64,000 nt of DNA from Marixanthomonas spongiae (GCF_003095375.1 NZ_QEHR01000009.1:1-64000); one strand, 5' to 3'; positions 35,835 through 44,675 are shown, counted from the stretch's first letter. The notes: a model not told the origin generated them from the sequence alone. Program-made: numbers and translations.

Positions 35835-36193
35835 TGTATATTATTTTTTGTCCGGTCGAGCGCAGTCGAGACCTCCTTAGGTGTTGGTCTGAATTTGGAA
35901 TGCGTCATATTTCTACATTCCGATAGGACTTGAAGCATATCGAAATCGTTATTAGACAACGCTAGTTTTTTCTTTGCACTCCATCGTTTAATTTTCTTTT
36001 CAAAATATATAGCTTGCTTCACATCATTAAATTCTTGATGAAAGATGAGCTTTAAAGGTCTTCTTTTAAAAGTAAAACAGCTTTTGTTCAGGCCTTGTTG
36101 ATGTTCGTTAAATCTTCTGGATATATCGTTTGTAAAGCCAGTGTATAATAACCCGTCGGCACATTTAAGTATATAAACATAATAGGTTTTCAT
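35831..36193 (-). CDS. GIY-YIG single-domain nuclease
   Basis: The 120-aa protein has the complete fold: KTYYVYILKCADGLLYTGFTND (Y…YTG in place of GIY-YIG), RRFNEHQQG, the Arg-rich strand, and catalytic-Glu helix AIYFEKKIKRWS. After about residue 90 the tail (SECRNMTHSKFRPTPKEV and beyond) is not part of the domain; its last third is translated from an intergenic palindromic repeat. The gene lies between inverted copies of that repeat (35848-35875 and 36265-36290). It has no known host role; it may be a mobile or repeat-associated nuclease. Confidence 0.85.
   Translation of the reverse strand: MKTYYVYILKCADGLLYTGFTNDISRRFNEHQQGLNKSCFTFKRRPLKLIFHQEFNDVKQAIYFEKKIKRWSAKKKLALSNNDFDMLQVLSECRNMTHSKFRPTPKEVSTALDRTKNNIQ
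35848..35875. repeat. palindromic repeat, left copy at the GIY-YIG gene
   Basis: The sequence GTCCGGTCGAGCGCAGTCGA with flanking TT and GACCTC matches 33707-33734 with one visible difference in the core. It lies within the 3' end of the nuclease gene and is inverted relative to the copy at 36265-36290. Confidence 0.8.
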
Positions 36194-36264
36194 ACAGTTT
36201 AATTTTTAGAAATGTATTCTTAAGCGCAGTCAAAAGGTTAAATCTATTTGGTCTTTACTTTAAA

Positions 36265-36290
36265 GGTCTCGACTGCGCTCGACCAGACAA
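36265..36290. repeat. palindromic repeat, right copy at the GIY-YIG gene
   Basis: GGTCTCGACTGCGCTCGACC followed by AGACAA is the reverse complement of the left copy, apart from a base or two. It lies about 70 bases upstream of the nuclease start, between it and purE. Confidence 0.8.
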
Positions 36291-36312
36291 TTTTTATTTG
36301 CCATGATAACTG

Positions 36313-36810
36313 TTAGCTGCCTTTCCCTTCCCGAACTTTTTTAGCGCCTTCCTCAACTTTAATCTTTAAGCCTTCTTTATAGGCCACTACTTTATCAAGC
36401 ACACATTTGTCAGAACTGCCAATAATCTGGGCCGCTAATATTCCGGCATTTTTAGCACCGTTAAGAGCAACTGTAGCCACTGGTACGCCACCTGGCATTT
36501 GCAGAATGGAAAGCACAGAGTCCCAACCATCAATGGAGTTGCTCGATTTTACGGGAACGCCAATCACGGGAAGCGGTGATAATGAGGCAATCATACCCGG
36601 TAAGTGCGCAGCGCCACCGGCACCGGCAATGATTACATTGATTCCACGGGTGTGAGCGTTTTTTCCATAATTGAATAATTTATCGGGCGTTCGGTGTGCC
36701 GAAACGATATCGACTTCAACTTCAATATCGAAGCCTTTTAAAATGTCTATAGCGTCTTGCATAACGGGCATATCGCTCGTACTGCCCATAATAATTCCTA
36801 CTTTGCTCAT
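36313..36810 (-). CDS. purE: N5-carboxyaminoimidazole ribonucleotide mutase PurE
   Basis: The 165-aa enzyme converts N5-CAIR to CAIR in purine synthesis. It has the family motifs GSTSDMPVM (substrate loop), SAHRTPD and AGAGGAAHLPGM. It works after PurK, whose gene lies upstream on the same strand. The two are separated by a toxin-antitoxin pair rather than being adjacent as usual. Confidence 0.97.
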   Translation of the reverse strand: MSKVGIIMGSTSDMPVMQDAIDILKGFDIEVEVDIVSAHRTPDKLFNYGKNAHTRGINVIIAGAGGAAHLPGMIASLSPLPVIGVPVKSSNSIDGWDSVLSILQMPGGVPVATVALNGAKNAGILAAQIIGSSDKCVLDKVVAYKEGLKIKVEEGAKKVREGKGS

Positions 36811-36831
36811 CTGTCTGGTTGTTTTTGTAAT

Positions 36832-37206
36832 TTATTTTGCAATATGATTGCTAATCCACTCTTTTATATCGTCAAATTTTGTATTTCCTTTTGACGCGGA
36901 AATGACAAAGTCATAAATTGTGTTTTCTGGTGCTTGTATATCCATATTTCCTTCAGCTAAAATTAACCGCATCAAAGCATAAGCCATTCGTTTGTTGCCA
37001 TCGATAAATGGATGATTGATGATTATGCTTTCAAAAATTGCAGCAGCCTTTTCAATAGAAGAAGAATACAGTTCTTCTCCGTCAAAGGTTTGAAAAGGTC
37101 TGTTTAATGCTGAAGATAGCCCTTTTTTATCTCGAATACCAGCAGATCCTCCAGAGGCTTTTATTATTATTTTATTTAACTTTTCAGCAAGTTGTATCGA
37201 TATCAT
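36832..37206 (-). CDS. Doc/Fic-family toxin
   Basis: The 124-aa Doc-type protein has the Fic core HPFIDGNKRMA (residues 65-75) and the GIRDKKGLSSALNRPF N-terminal helix region of death-on-curing toxins. Doc phosphorylates elongation factor Tu; other Fic proteins AMPylate targets. The consensus HPFxxGNxR is fully present, so it is probably active. The start codon overlaps the stop of a 59-aa gene upstream by ATGA, the usual antitoxin-toxin order. The pair sits between purK and purE. Confidence 0.88.
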   Translation of the reverse strand: MISIQLAEKLNKIIIKASGGSAGIRDKKGLSSALNRPFQTFDGEELYSSSIEKAAAIFESIIINHPFIDGNKRMAYALMRLILAEGNMDIQAPENTIYDFVISASKGNTKFDDIKEWISNHIAK

Positions 37207-37382
37207 TGTGCCAAGCGATCAAATAAGTTTTTTTCTGTACGTAATAAAGACTCTACATAATCAACACGAGCAGTATCTCTTTTTTGAAGGTGTTCTAAAT
37301 ACAATAAAACGTTTTCTACTTGATCGTCAGATAGTCGGTCGATTGCCTTTTTAAGCGTTTGTTTTTTTTCTAGTAGCGTCAT
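37203..37382 (-). CDS. putative antitoxin of the Doc toxin (59 aa)
   Basis: A 59-codon gene from ATG 37382 to TGA 37203-37205 reads MTLLEKKQTLKKAIDRLSDD, then a middle with VENVLLYLEHLQKRD, ending FDRLAQ. It overlaps the toxin start by 4 bases (ATGA). It is rich in Lys, Glu and Leu, mostly helical, and does not clearly match Phd. The small size, position and coupling are those of an antitoxin. It is inferred from context. Confidence 0.7.
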   Translation of the reverse strand: MTLLEKKQTLKKAIDRLSDDQVENVLLYLEHLQKRDTARVDYVESLLRTEKNLFDRLAQ

Positions 37383-37416
37383 GACACTATAATTTTAATG
37401 GAAGATACAAAATCTA

Positions 37417-38571
37417 CTATTCTGATACCACCCGAATGGTTTTCTTTACGGTTTCGGCTACTTTACGGGCTTGGTTAATGTCTTCATCTATAATGGTCAC
37501 GTGTCCCATTTTTCGGAACGGACGTGTTTGTTTTTTTCCGTAAATATGCGGCGTAACGCCATCCATCGCCATAATTTTTTCGATATTTTCATACTTTACA
37601 TCGCCGGTATGGGCTTCATCGCCTACTAGGTTTACCATAATTCCGCCTACTTTGCTATCGGTTTTTCCTAATGGCAAATCCAATATAGCGCGCAGATGTT
37701 GCTCAAACTGATTGGTGTAACTGGCTTCAATGCTATAATGGCCACTGTTGTGTGGGCGTGGTGCCACTTCGTTTACCAAAATCTCATCGTCTTCTGTTTG
37801 AAACAATTCTACAGCCAACAACCCTACGTGCTCAAATGTTTCGGAAACTTGTTTGGCAACGGCTCTTGCTTTTTCGGCGACTTTAGGCTCAATTCTCGCA
37901 GGGCAGATAACGTACTCTACTTGATTGGCTTCTGGATGAAACTCCATTTCGACTACCGGATAGGTGCGCACCTCGCCCCTTGGGTTGCGGGCAACAATCA
38001 CGGCCAGTTCGTTTTTAAACGGAATCAATTTTTCAGCAATACAGGGGCCTTCAGCTAACGGAATCACATCTTCCGCATCGCGGATAATACTGACGCCTTT
38101 TCCATCGTATCCGCCGGTGCAACTTTTCCAAACAAAGGGATAATGGAGTTCTTTCCGAACAATCGCTTCATTTAAATGGTATTTGTCTTTGTAGCGTTTA
38201 AAAGGTGACGTTGGAATTTTATGTTCCTTATAAAACTGCTTTTGTACTCCTTTATCCTGTATTTTCCGAAGCGTTTCAGAAGAAGGATATACCGTTATGC
38301 CTTCCTGTTCCAGTTTTTCCAATGCATCTACATTCACGCCTTCAATTTCAAAGGTAAGCACATCGGCTTTTTTTCCGAAGGCATACACAGTGTCAAAATC
38401 CATCAGGTCACCTTGCTCAAAATGGTCGCAGGCAATGCGACAAGGCGCTTCAGCGCTGGGATCTAGAACATTGGTTTTTATATCGTATTTGCGTGTTTCG
38501 TACAGCAGCATTTTGCCCAGTTGGCCGCCGCCGAGTATTCCGAGGGTAAAAGAGGACGAAAAGTAGTTCAT
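37417..38571 (-). CDS. purK: 5-(carboxyamino)imidazole ribonucleotide synthase PurK
   Basis: The 384-aa ATP-grasp enzyme converts AIR, bicarbonate and ATP to N5-CAIR. It has TLGILGGGQLGKML, FVWKSCTGGYDGKG, CIAEKLIPFKNELAVI and the metal-binding NEVAPRPHNSGHYSIE. I start at ATG 38571, because the GTG at 38577 lies within a -7 promoter element (TATCTTTG) located 5 bases before that ATG. The antitoxin, toxin and purE genes follow downstream. Confidence 0.96.
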   Translation of the reverse strand: MNYFSSSFTLGILGGGQLGKMLLYETRKYDIKTNVLDPSAEAPCRIACDHFEQGDLMDFDTVYAFGKKADVLTFEIEGVNVDALEKLEQEGITVYPSSETLRKIQDKGVQKQFYKEHKIPTSPFKRYKDKYHLNEAIVRKELHYPFVWKSCTGGYDGKGVSIIRDAEDVIPLAEGPCIAEKLIPFKNELAVIVARNPRGEVRTYPVVEMEFHPEANQVEYVICPARIEPKVAEKARAVAKQVSETFEHVGLLAVELFQTEDDEILVNEVAPRPHNSGHYSIEASYTNQFEQHLRAILDLPLGKTDSKVGGIMVNLVGDEAHTGDVKYENIEKIMAMDGVTPHIYGKKQTRPFRKMGHVTIIDEDINQARKVAETVKKTIRVVSE

Positions 38572-38576
38572 ACGCA

Positions 38577-38584
38577 CAAAGATA
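38577..38584 (-). promoter_or_regulatory. -7 element abutting purK
   Basis: On the minus strand TATCTTTG ends 5 bases before the purK ATG, implying a leaderless or near-leaderless transcript. No clear -33 TTG at the usual distance. Confidence 0.5.
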
Positions 38585-38866
38585 ACAAAAGGGTGTGGGA
38601 GTTTTTTATTTTTTGAAAGAGAGTTTTATTAATACCCACAGTACTTCGGAAAATATTTTGCTGTGCTTTTGCAGTTGATTTCTTCGACTTTACCCCTTAT
38701 TTTGTTCGAGTTTAATACGTAAAAGCTGGGGTTTACTCGAAGGAAAGTCGAAGGAGAGTCGAAGAAAACTTGGATAAAGCATATATAAAAGCTTGCTGAA
38801 CAAAACTGGAATTTCAATTTTTCATAAGTTTACAAACGTTAAAATAAAACACTTAAGAGCCTAGCT
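38585..38866. other. intergenic region with inverted repeat
   Basis: About 280 bases separate divergent purK and the RDD gene. The only structure seen is an inverted repeat: TTTCTTCGACTTT near 38678-38690 against AAAGTCGAAG and AGTCGAAGAAAA at 38743-38768. TAAGTTTAC near 38823 could be a weak -7 element for the RDD gene. No gene is apparent. Confidence 0.5.
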
Positions 38867-39463
38867 ATGAAAAACGAATTTTCCGATGTAATGTCCCAAC
38901 GGACCGATAAAGAATTGATACAAATTGTAACAGCTGAAAGGATAAAATACCAACCAGCTGCCTTAGAAGCTGCCGAAGATGAAATAACAAAAAGAAATAT
39001 CGACACCGCTAATTTTGAGAAATTGAGAAAACAAGCCATGTTGCAGTACCAAGAAAAAGAAAAAATAAATAGTGCCTTGGCCCCTACCTCGCTTCGGTTT
39101 GTAAATCATTTAATTGATGTTGTGGTTTCTTATGTTATTTCAATGGTCGTATTTCTTGTTTTGAGTTTGCTGCTGTCCGATCCGCAAAACCCCGTTGTGG
39201 TGTTAGCCACCATTGTTTTGGTGTTTGGTTCTTTTTTGGCATATTACACACTTATGGAAATTATTTGGCAAAAAACGGTAGGTAAATTTGTTACTAAAAC
39301 CAAAGTCGTTTTGGATAATGGTGAAAAACCAAAAGAAAAAGATATCGTGTTACGAACGATATGCCGTTTAATTCCCTTTGATTGGGTTTCCTATCTTTTT
39401 ATGAAAAATGGTTTTCACGACGTATTGTCTAAAACCAAAGTGGTTAAAGATGGAAAGAAATAA
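38867..39463 (+). CDS. RDD family membrane protein
   Basis: The 198-aa protein has a soluble helical N-terminal part (about 1-75) and then an RDD-like domain with three hydrophobic segments. The family's R…D…D signature corresponds to LRFVNHLIDVVVSY with Arg and Asp at the expected places, and the GKFVTKTKVV turn follows. The function is unknown. It lies upstream of adk and is probably a separate unit. Confidence 0.75.
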   Translation: MKNEFSDVMSQRTDKELIQIVTAERIKYQPAALEAAEDEITKRNIDTANFEKLRKQAMLQYQEKEKINSALAPTSLRFVNHLIDVVVSYVISMVVFLVLSLLLSDPQNPVVVLATIVLVFGSFLAYYTLMEIIWQKTVGKFVTKTKVVLDNGEKPKEKDIVLRTICRLIPFDWVSYLFMKNGFHDVLSKTKVVKDGKK

Positions 39464-39524
39464 GCAGTCCCTTTTAACTTTAAACACTTTTGCACCGTAC
39501 ACCTCTCAAGTGCTTTGCAATTAG

Positions 39525-39532
39525 TATCTTTG
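39525..39532 (+). promoter_or_regulatory. -7 element upstream of adk
   Basis: TATCTTTG, a perfect TAnnTTTG match, lies 56 bases before adk, preceded by CTTTGCAATTAG. The leader would be about 50 nt. Confidence 0.5.
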
Positions 39533-39588
39533 CGCTTTCGTTATGTAGCGATTTATAAAAAAATATATTCAGAAAGAACAATAGAGTA

Positions 39589-40161
39589 ATGACAAACATC
39601 GTATTATTTGGCCCTCCGGGAGCAGGCAAGGGGACACAGGCAGACATTTTAAAAAAGAAATATAATTGGGTGCACATTTCAACCGGGGATGTTTTTCGAT
39701 ACAACATAAAAAACAATACCGAATTGGGCGATCTGGCCAAAAGTTATATGGAAAAAGGGCATTTGGTGCCAGATGAAGTGACCATCAATATGCTAAAAGC
39801 CGAAGTGGATAAAAACGAAGATGCCGAAGGATTGATCTTTGATGGTTTTCCACGTACCGAAGCCCAAGCAGAAGCATTGTCTAAGTTAATGGCTGAAAAA
39901 GACACGCAAATAAATGCGATGGTCGCACTTGAGGTAGATGATGAAGTGCTGGTAAAACGGCTGTTGGAACGCGGAAAAGTGAGCGGTAGGGCCGATGATG
40001 CCAACGAAGACGTGATACGGGAACGCATTGCCGAATATTACCGAAAAACCGATGTGCTGAAAAAATACTACCAAAAGCGCGACAAATACTATGGCGTGGA
40101 CGGCGAAGGGAGCATCGAGGATATTACCAAACGCTTGAGCGAAGTGATCGAGAAGCTGTAA
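39589..40161 (+). CDS. adk: Adenylate kinase
   Basis: The 190-aa short-form enzyme converts ATP + AMP to 2 ADP. It has the P-loop GPPGAGKGTQA (residues 7-17), STGDVFR, FDGFPRTEAQAEAL and a short lid (RGKVSGRADDANEDVIRER) that lacks the zinc cysteines. It precedes obg, a common arrangement in Flavobacteriia. Confidence 0.96.
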   Translation: MTNIVLFGPPGAGKGTQADILKKKYNWVHISTGDVFRYNIKNNTELGDLAKSYMEKGHLVPDEVTINMLKAEVDKNEDAEGLIFDGFPRTEAQAEALSKLMAEKDTQINAMVALEVDDEVLVKRLLERGKVSGRADDANEDVIRERIAEYYRKTDVLKKYYQKRDKYYGVDGEGSIEDITKRLSEVIEKL

Positions 40162-40162
40162 T

Positions 40163-40200
40163 CCCTCACCTAACCTCTCCCGAGGGGAGAGGAAGCAAAC
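40163..40200. repeat. C/G-rich hairpin repeat after adk
   Basis: CCTCTCCC-GAGG-GGGAGAGG forms a strong hairpin 20 bases after the adk stop. It is of the same type as the repeat after cdd and may serve as a terminator, although the following T-run is weak. Confidence 0.5.
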
Positions 40201-40283
40201 ATTGAAGGCCTAATGAATATTTTAAATATTAAAGGATTAAATAGAAGAAGTCACTAAGTATATCCCTTAAATTTTGTACTTTC

Positions 40284-40318
40284 TAACATCTAACATCTAA
40301 CATCTAACATCTAACATC
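40284..40318 (+). repeat. heptanucleotide tandem repeat (TAACATC)5 before obg
   Basis: Five exact copies of TAACATC run directly into TAACAACC and the obg GTG start 8 bases later. The repeat occupies the expected ribosome-binding and leader region, so copy-number changes would alter leader length. Confidence 0.85.
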
Positions 40319-40326
40319 TAACAACC

Positions 40327-41343
40327 GTGACTGAAGGCAATTTTGTTGACTATGTTAAAATCCACGTAACTTCTGGAAAAGGAGGGAAGGGCAGTACGCA
40401 CCTACGCAGGGAAAAATTTATCCCTAAAGGTGGGCCCGACGGTGGTGATGGCGGCCGTGGCGGCCATATTATTTTACAGGCCAACAAAAATATGTGGACC
40501 TTGTACCATTTAAAATTCAAACGCCATTTTAAAGCCGGGCACGGCGGGGCAGGAGGAAAACAGACCAGCACCGGTGCCGACGGGGACGATGTGATTATCG
40601 AAGTGCCATTGGGCACCGTGGTAAAAAACACCGATACGGGCAAAACCATGTTCGAAATGACCGAACACGGCGAACAACGCATTGTCGCCAAAGGCGGAAA
40701 AGGAGGGAAAGGGAATGCGCATTTTAAATCGGCCACGCGACAAACCCCGCGTTTTGCACAACCCGGTCTGGAAGGCGAAGAAGTTAACATTACCGTAGAG
40801 CTAAAAGTTTTGGCCGATGTTGGTTTGGTAGGCTTCCCCAATGCAGGGAAATCGACCTTGCTTTCAGTAATTACTGCTGCCAAACCCAAGATTGCCAATT
40901 ATGAATTCACCACCCTAAAACCCAATTTGGGCATTGTAACCTACCGCGACCATCAAACCTTTGTAATGGCTGATATTCCCGGAATCATTGAAGGTGCCGC
41001 TGAAGGGAAAGGCTTGGGGCACTACTTTTTGCGCCATATAGAGCGTAACTCCACCTTACTGTTTTTAATCCCTGCAGATGCAGATGATATTAAAAAACAG
41101 TACGATATTCTGTTAGATGAATTAAAACGCTATAATCCAGAACTGTTGGATAAAGAACGCCTTATCGTTATCTCAAAAAGTGACATGCTCGATGAAGAAC
41201 TGAAAGGCGAAATGAAAGAGATATTGGATAAAGAATTTAAAGGGTTGCCGTATTTGTTTATTTCTTCGGTAGCGCAACAGGGTTTAATGGAATTGAAAGA
41301 TAGACTTTGGGGGATGTTGAATAAAGATGTTGAAGACAAATAA
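40327..41343 (+). CDS. obg: GTPase Obg (CgtA)
   Basis: The 338-aa ribosome-associated GTPase has a glycine-rich Obg fold ([29 protein letters not shown]). The G domain follows with G1 GFPNAGKST (residues 169-177), DIPG, and an NKxD equivalent ISKSDM. It starts at GTG 40327 ([11 protein letters not shown] is the conserved family N-terminus). A heptamer tandem repeat lies immediately upstream. Confidence 0.95.
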   Translation: MTEGNFVDYVKIHVTSGKGGKGSTHLRREKFIPKGGPDGGDGGRGGHIILQANKNMWTLYHLKFKRHFKAGHGGAGGKQTSTGADGDDVIIEVPLGTVVKNTDTGKTMFEMTEHGEQRIVAKGGKGGKGNAHFKSATRQTPRFAQPGLEGEEVNITVELKVLADVGLVGFPNAGKSTLLSVITAAKPKIANYEFTTLKPNLGIVTYRDHQTFVMADIPGIIEGAAEGKGLGHYFLRHIERNSTLLFLIPADADDIKKQYDILLDELKRYNPELLDKERLIVISKSDMLDEELKGEMKEILDKEFKGLPYLFISSVAQQGLMELKDRLWGMLNKDVEDK

Positions 41344-41430
41344 ATAAATAAACTCTGTGTTCTATAAAGTCATGACTGCCAATATTTTGTAGTTTTAATT
41401 TTATATGTATTTTGCTGAAAAATCTTACAG

Positions 41431-44094
41431 ATGGCAAAATATTTACTCAGTGCATTATTTTTATTGGTTTCTTTAGTTGGGGTTGGGCAAATTCCTGAAG
41501 ACGGGCTCATTGCTTACTTTCCTTTTAATGGCAACGCTAATGATGAGAGTTCAATAGGAAATAATGCTACTGTAGAGGGAGCGACGTTAACTACTGATAG
41601 AATTGGTAATATAAATGAAGCTTATCTTTTTGATGGTCAAAATGATTTAATATTTGCACCAGATATCCCTGAATATACATTTACTAACGACTATACTATT
41701 TCTGCTTGGGTGAACCCTTCAGAACTAAGGTCACAAACTATTGTTCGTAAAGGGCCTGTTATTAATGGGCCAAACAGAGCTCCTTATTCTTTAAGCATAA
41801 CCGGTATTAATACGGTAAGTTCATCATTATTCTTAGATGAACAGGTTTTTGGATTACAATCACAAACAGGTTACGAAATTAATTTTTGGCAATTGATTAC
41901 TACTACCCGTGAAGGGGATATTATAAAACTATATAGGAATGGACAATTGATTGCTCAAGAAACAGTCTCAGGGGTTATGCTAGACGAAGAGGCTCCACTG
42001 CATATTGGTTCAAGAAGCCAAGTAGTGGGGGATACTTTTTTAGGTAAAATAGATGAGGTTCGTATGTACAATAGGGCATTGTCTCAATCTGAGATTAATA
42101 CTATTTATTTTGAAAATTTAGATCCTACTTTGGTAGCCTATTATCCGTTTAATGGAAATGCCAACGATGAAAGTTTTTATTCAAATAATGGCATTGTAGA
42201 CGGAGCACAACTTACTACTGATCGTTTTGGAATTCCAAATAGTGCTTACGAATTTGACGGATTAGACGATATTATTAGAGTGGTTGATAACCCTAATTTA
42301 TACTTTGAAGACGACTTTTCCTTTAATGTTTGGGTTTATCCTACGGCTATTAAGAGCCAGACTATCCTTGTGAAGGGCCCAGCTGTCAGCGGCCCCAATG
42401 AAGCTCCTTTCGCTGTATCTGTGTCTGCTGTAGAAGAAAATGTGTTTAAAATAACAACTCAAACAGATGAAAATCACCTTTTTTCTGATGTGGGGTACGA
42501 GCTCAATAAATGGCAAATGTTTACTGCAATACGAGATGGTGAAACGATGCGATTATATCTTAATGGTGTTTTATTAAACGAATTAGAAATTCTTGGAGAA
42601 TTAATGGATGAAGAAGCTCCATTGCATATTGGTTCAAGAAATCAAGTAGTAGGGAATACCTTTTTAGGTAAAATAGATGATGTAAGATTGTATAATAGGG
42701 TTTTGACCCAACAGGAAATATCAAGCTTTGCCGAAAACATTCCAAGTAGCACAAACATAGTCCGTGGAACAATACGATTTGACTTTGAAAACAACTCTTG
42801 TGATGAAAACGACTATTCAACAACGGGAGTTATGGTACAAGCTGAAAATGAAGATAAAGTATTTAGTACAAGAGTTAATCAATTTGGTGAGTATAGTTTC
42901 TTATTAGAAGATTTAGGCACTTATAACCTAACAGTAATTCCTGAATCTTTGCCTGAATATTATGAAATTACCCCAGCAGAAGTAAGTACTGTCTTTAATT
43001 CTTATGGAAATACAGAAACAGTGGATTTCTGCCTAACAGCAACCAATGTTTTTAATGATTTGAAAGTAACCTTATTACCACTGAATGAGGCGAGACCTGG
43101 TTTTGACGTTAACTATAAAATAGTGTATGAAAACTTAGGGACTACAATTATGGGTGGCAGTGTAAGTCTTGCTTTTGATAACGTACGACAAACTTACCTA
43201 TCGTCAAACCCAACTGAAAATAATATAGATGGTAATAGTATAATGTGGCAATTTGAAAACTTACTGCCTTTTAAGTCACAAAGTATATTTATAAATTTTA
43301 ATACCCTTGAGCCGCCAATAAATGAAGATGGGGATATATTGTCGTTTGTTGCTGAAGTTAATCCTGTTGAAGAAGAAGTTACACCGGAAGATAATGTTTA
43401 TGAATTTGAGCAAACAATTATCAATTCATACGATCCTAACGATAAACAAGTGCTTCAAGGAGAAGAAATTTACGAAGATGAGGTTGATGGGTATTTAGAC
43501 TACTTAGTTCGTTTTCAAAATACAGGGTCCGCATCAGCAGTTAATATAACTGTAACCGATACCTTAAGCGATAACCTTAACTGGAACACCTTTAGAACCC
43601 TTTCCAGCAGTCACGACTACCGTGTGGAAATTTTAGACGGAAATGCTGTTTCCTTTATTTTTGAAGATATCTATTTACCACCAGAATCAAGTGACCCGGA
43701 AGGAAGTAATGGGCACATTGCTTTTCAGATAAAGCCTAATGAAACGCTTTCAATAGGTGATGAGGTAGAAAATACAGCAAATATTTACTTTGACTTTAAC
43801 CCGCCCATCATTACCAATACAGTATCAACTCAAGTTGTAGAACCCCTTTCAGTTAATGAATTCTCATTAGAAACTCTTATTACGTTGCATCCTAATCCGG
43901 TATCATCAACCCTACAAATACAAACTTCAAATAGTCTAATGTTTCAACAATCGACCATTTATTCCGTTTTGGGAAAACAGTTAATTACAACTTCAGAAAA
44001 ACAAATAAATATGGAAGCACTTTCTTCAGGAATTTATTTTGTGAACGTTAAAACAAACAAAGGAAGTCTGACCAAGAAAATTGTTAAACAATAA
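41431..44094 (+). CDS. Secreted double-LamG (concanavalin-like) protein with T9SS sorting domain
   Basis: The 887-aa protein has a signal peptide (LLSALFLLVSLVGVGQ). Two homologous LamG-like domains of about 210 residues follow (17-230 and 231-440), sharing AYFPFNGNANDES-like starts and EEAPLHIGSR…GNTFLGKIDDVR. Then comes an SD-repeat-like section, a YDPNDKQVL-to-FDFNPPIITNT module common in T9SS proteins, and a sorting domain (LHPNPVSSTL … KKIVKQ). It probably binds polysaccharide or adhesion targets and leaves through the T9SS. There is no catalytic domain. Confidence 0.88.
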   Translation: MAKYLLSALFLLVSLVGVGQIPEDGLIAYFPFNGNANDESSIGNNATVEGATLTTDRIGNINEAYLFDGQNDLIFAPDIPEYTFTNDYTISAWVNPSELRSQTIVRKGPVINGPNRAPYSLSITGINTVSSSLFLDEQVFGLQSQTGYEINFWQLITTTREGDIIKLYRNGQLIAQETVSGVMLDEEAPLHIGSRSQVVGDTFLGKIDEVRMYNRALSQSEINTIYFENLDPTLVAYYPFNGNANDESFYSNNGIVDGAQLTTDRFGIPNSAYEFDGLDDIIRVVDNPNLYFEDDFSFNVWVYPTAIKSQTILVKGPAVSGPNEAPFAVSVSAVEENVFKITTQTDENHLFSDVGYELNKWQMFTAIRDGETMRLYLNGVLLNELEILGELMDEEAPLHIGSRNQVVGNTFLGKIDDVRLYNRVLTQQEISSFAENIPSSTNIVRGTIRFDFENNSCDENDYSTTGVMVQAENEDKVFSTRVNQFGEYSFLLEDLGTYNLTVIPESLPEYYEITPAEVSTVFNSYGNTETVDFCLTATNVFNDLKVTLLPLNEARPGFDVNYKIVYENLGTTIMGGSVSLAFDNVRQTYLSSNPTENNIDGNSIMWQFENLLPFKSQSIFINFNTLEPPINEDGDILSFVAEVNPVEEEVTPEDNVYEFEQTIINSYDPNDKQVLQGEEIYEDEVDGYLDYLVRFQNTGSASAVNITVTDTLSDNLNWNTFRTLSSSHDYRVEILDGNAVSFIFEDIYLPPESSDPEGSNGHIAFQIKPNETLSIGDEVENTANIYFDFNPPIITNTVSTQVVEPLSVNEFSLETLITLHPNPVSSTLQIQTSNSLMFQQSTIYSVLGKQLITTSEKQINMEALSSGIYFVNVKTNKGSLTKKIVKQ

Positions 44095-44156
44095 TAAACA
44101 AAATCCATTGGCGTACTTTTTGCGTAGTTTTAATACCGTATTATAATTTTAAAACT

Positions 44157-44675
44157 ATGAAATATCTTTCTGTGATATTAATTTCGCTGCTGGTTGTTTC
44201 CTGCGGAACAAGCGTAGGCGTAGATTATGATAAAGAGGTTGACTTTTCGCAATATACGACCTATAACTTTTTTCCTACCATACAATCCGGATTAAACGAT
44301 CTGGACGATAAGCGCATTATGCAAGCAACCGATAGTGTGTTGCAAGCACGCGGTTTTGTAAAGTCCAATGCTCCACAACTGTATATCAACTTTTACGCAA
44401 AAGAAAACCTTCGCAGTTCACGTAATACCATCGGCATTGGAGTAGGCAGTGGCGGAGGCAATGTAGGTGTGGGCGTAAGCGGTGGCATTCCCATTGGTGG
44501 CCGTATTTATGAGCAGGCCATCACTATGGACATTATCGATGTTTCAAATGATGGTTTAATTTGGCAAGCAATAGCCGAAGCCGATTTAAAAGAAAAAGCC
44601 AATCCGCAACAGAAGAAAGCACATTATGAAGAAGTGGTGTCGAAAATACTTAAAAAATTTCCGCCTGAACAGTAG
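44157..44675 (+). CDS. DUF4136 lipoprotein
   Basis: The 172-aa lipoprotein has lipobox LLVVSC (Cys16). DUF4136 features are DFSQYTTYNFFPT near the N-terminus, YINFYAKENL, a Gly-rich turn (GVGSGGGNVGVGVSGG), and IDVSNDGLIWQA. Some members of the family are found in outer-membrane lipoproteins, but the function is unknown. A paralogue lies 285 bases downstream. Confidence 0.8.
   Translation: MKYLSVILISLLVVSCGTSVGVDYDKEVDFSQYTTYNFFPTIQSGLNDLDDKRIMQATDSVLQARGFVKSNAPQLYINFYAKENLRSSRNTIGIGVGSGGGNVGVGVSGGIPIGGRIYEQAITMDIIDVSNDGLIWQAIAEADLKEKANPQQKKAHYEEVVSKILKKFPPEQ

Noticed and set aside
38572-38577. GTG 38577 as the purK start
   Set aside because: The codon lies inside the TATCTTTG promoter element; ATG 38571 gives the conserved N-terminus.
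40284-40318. CRISPR-like array upstream of obg
   Set aside because: Units are only 7 nt with no spacers; it is a simple tandem repeat.
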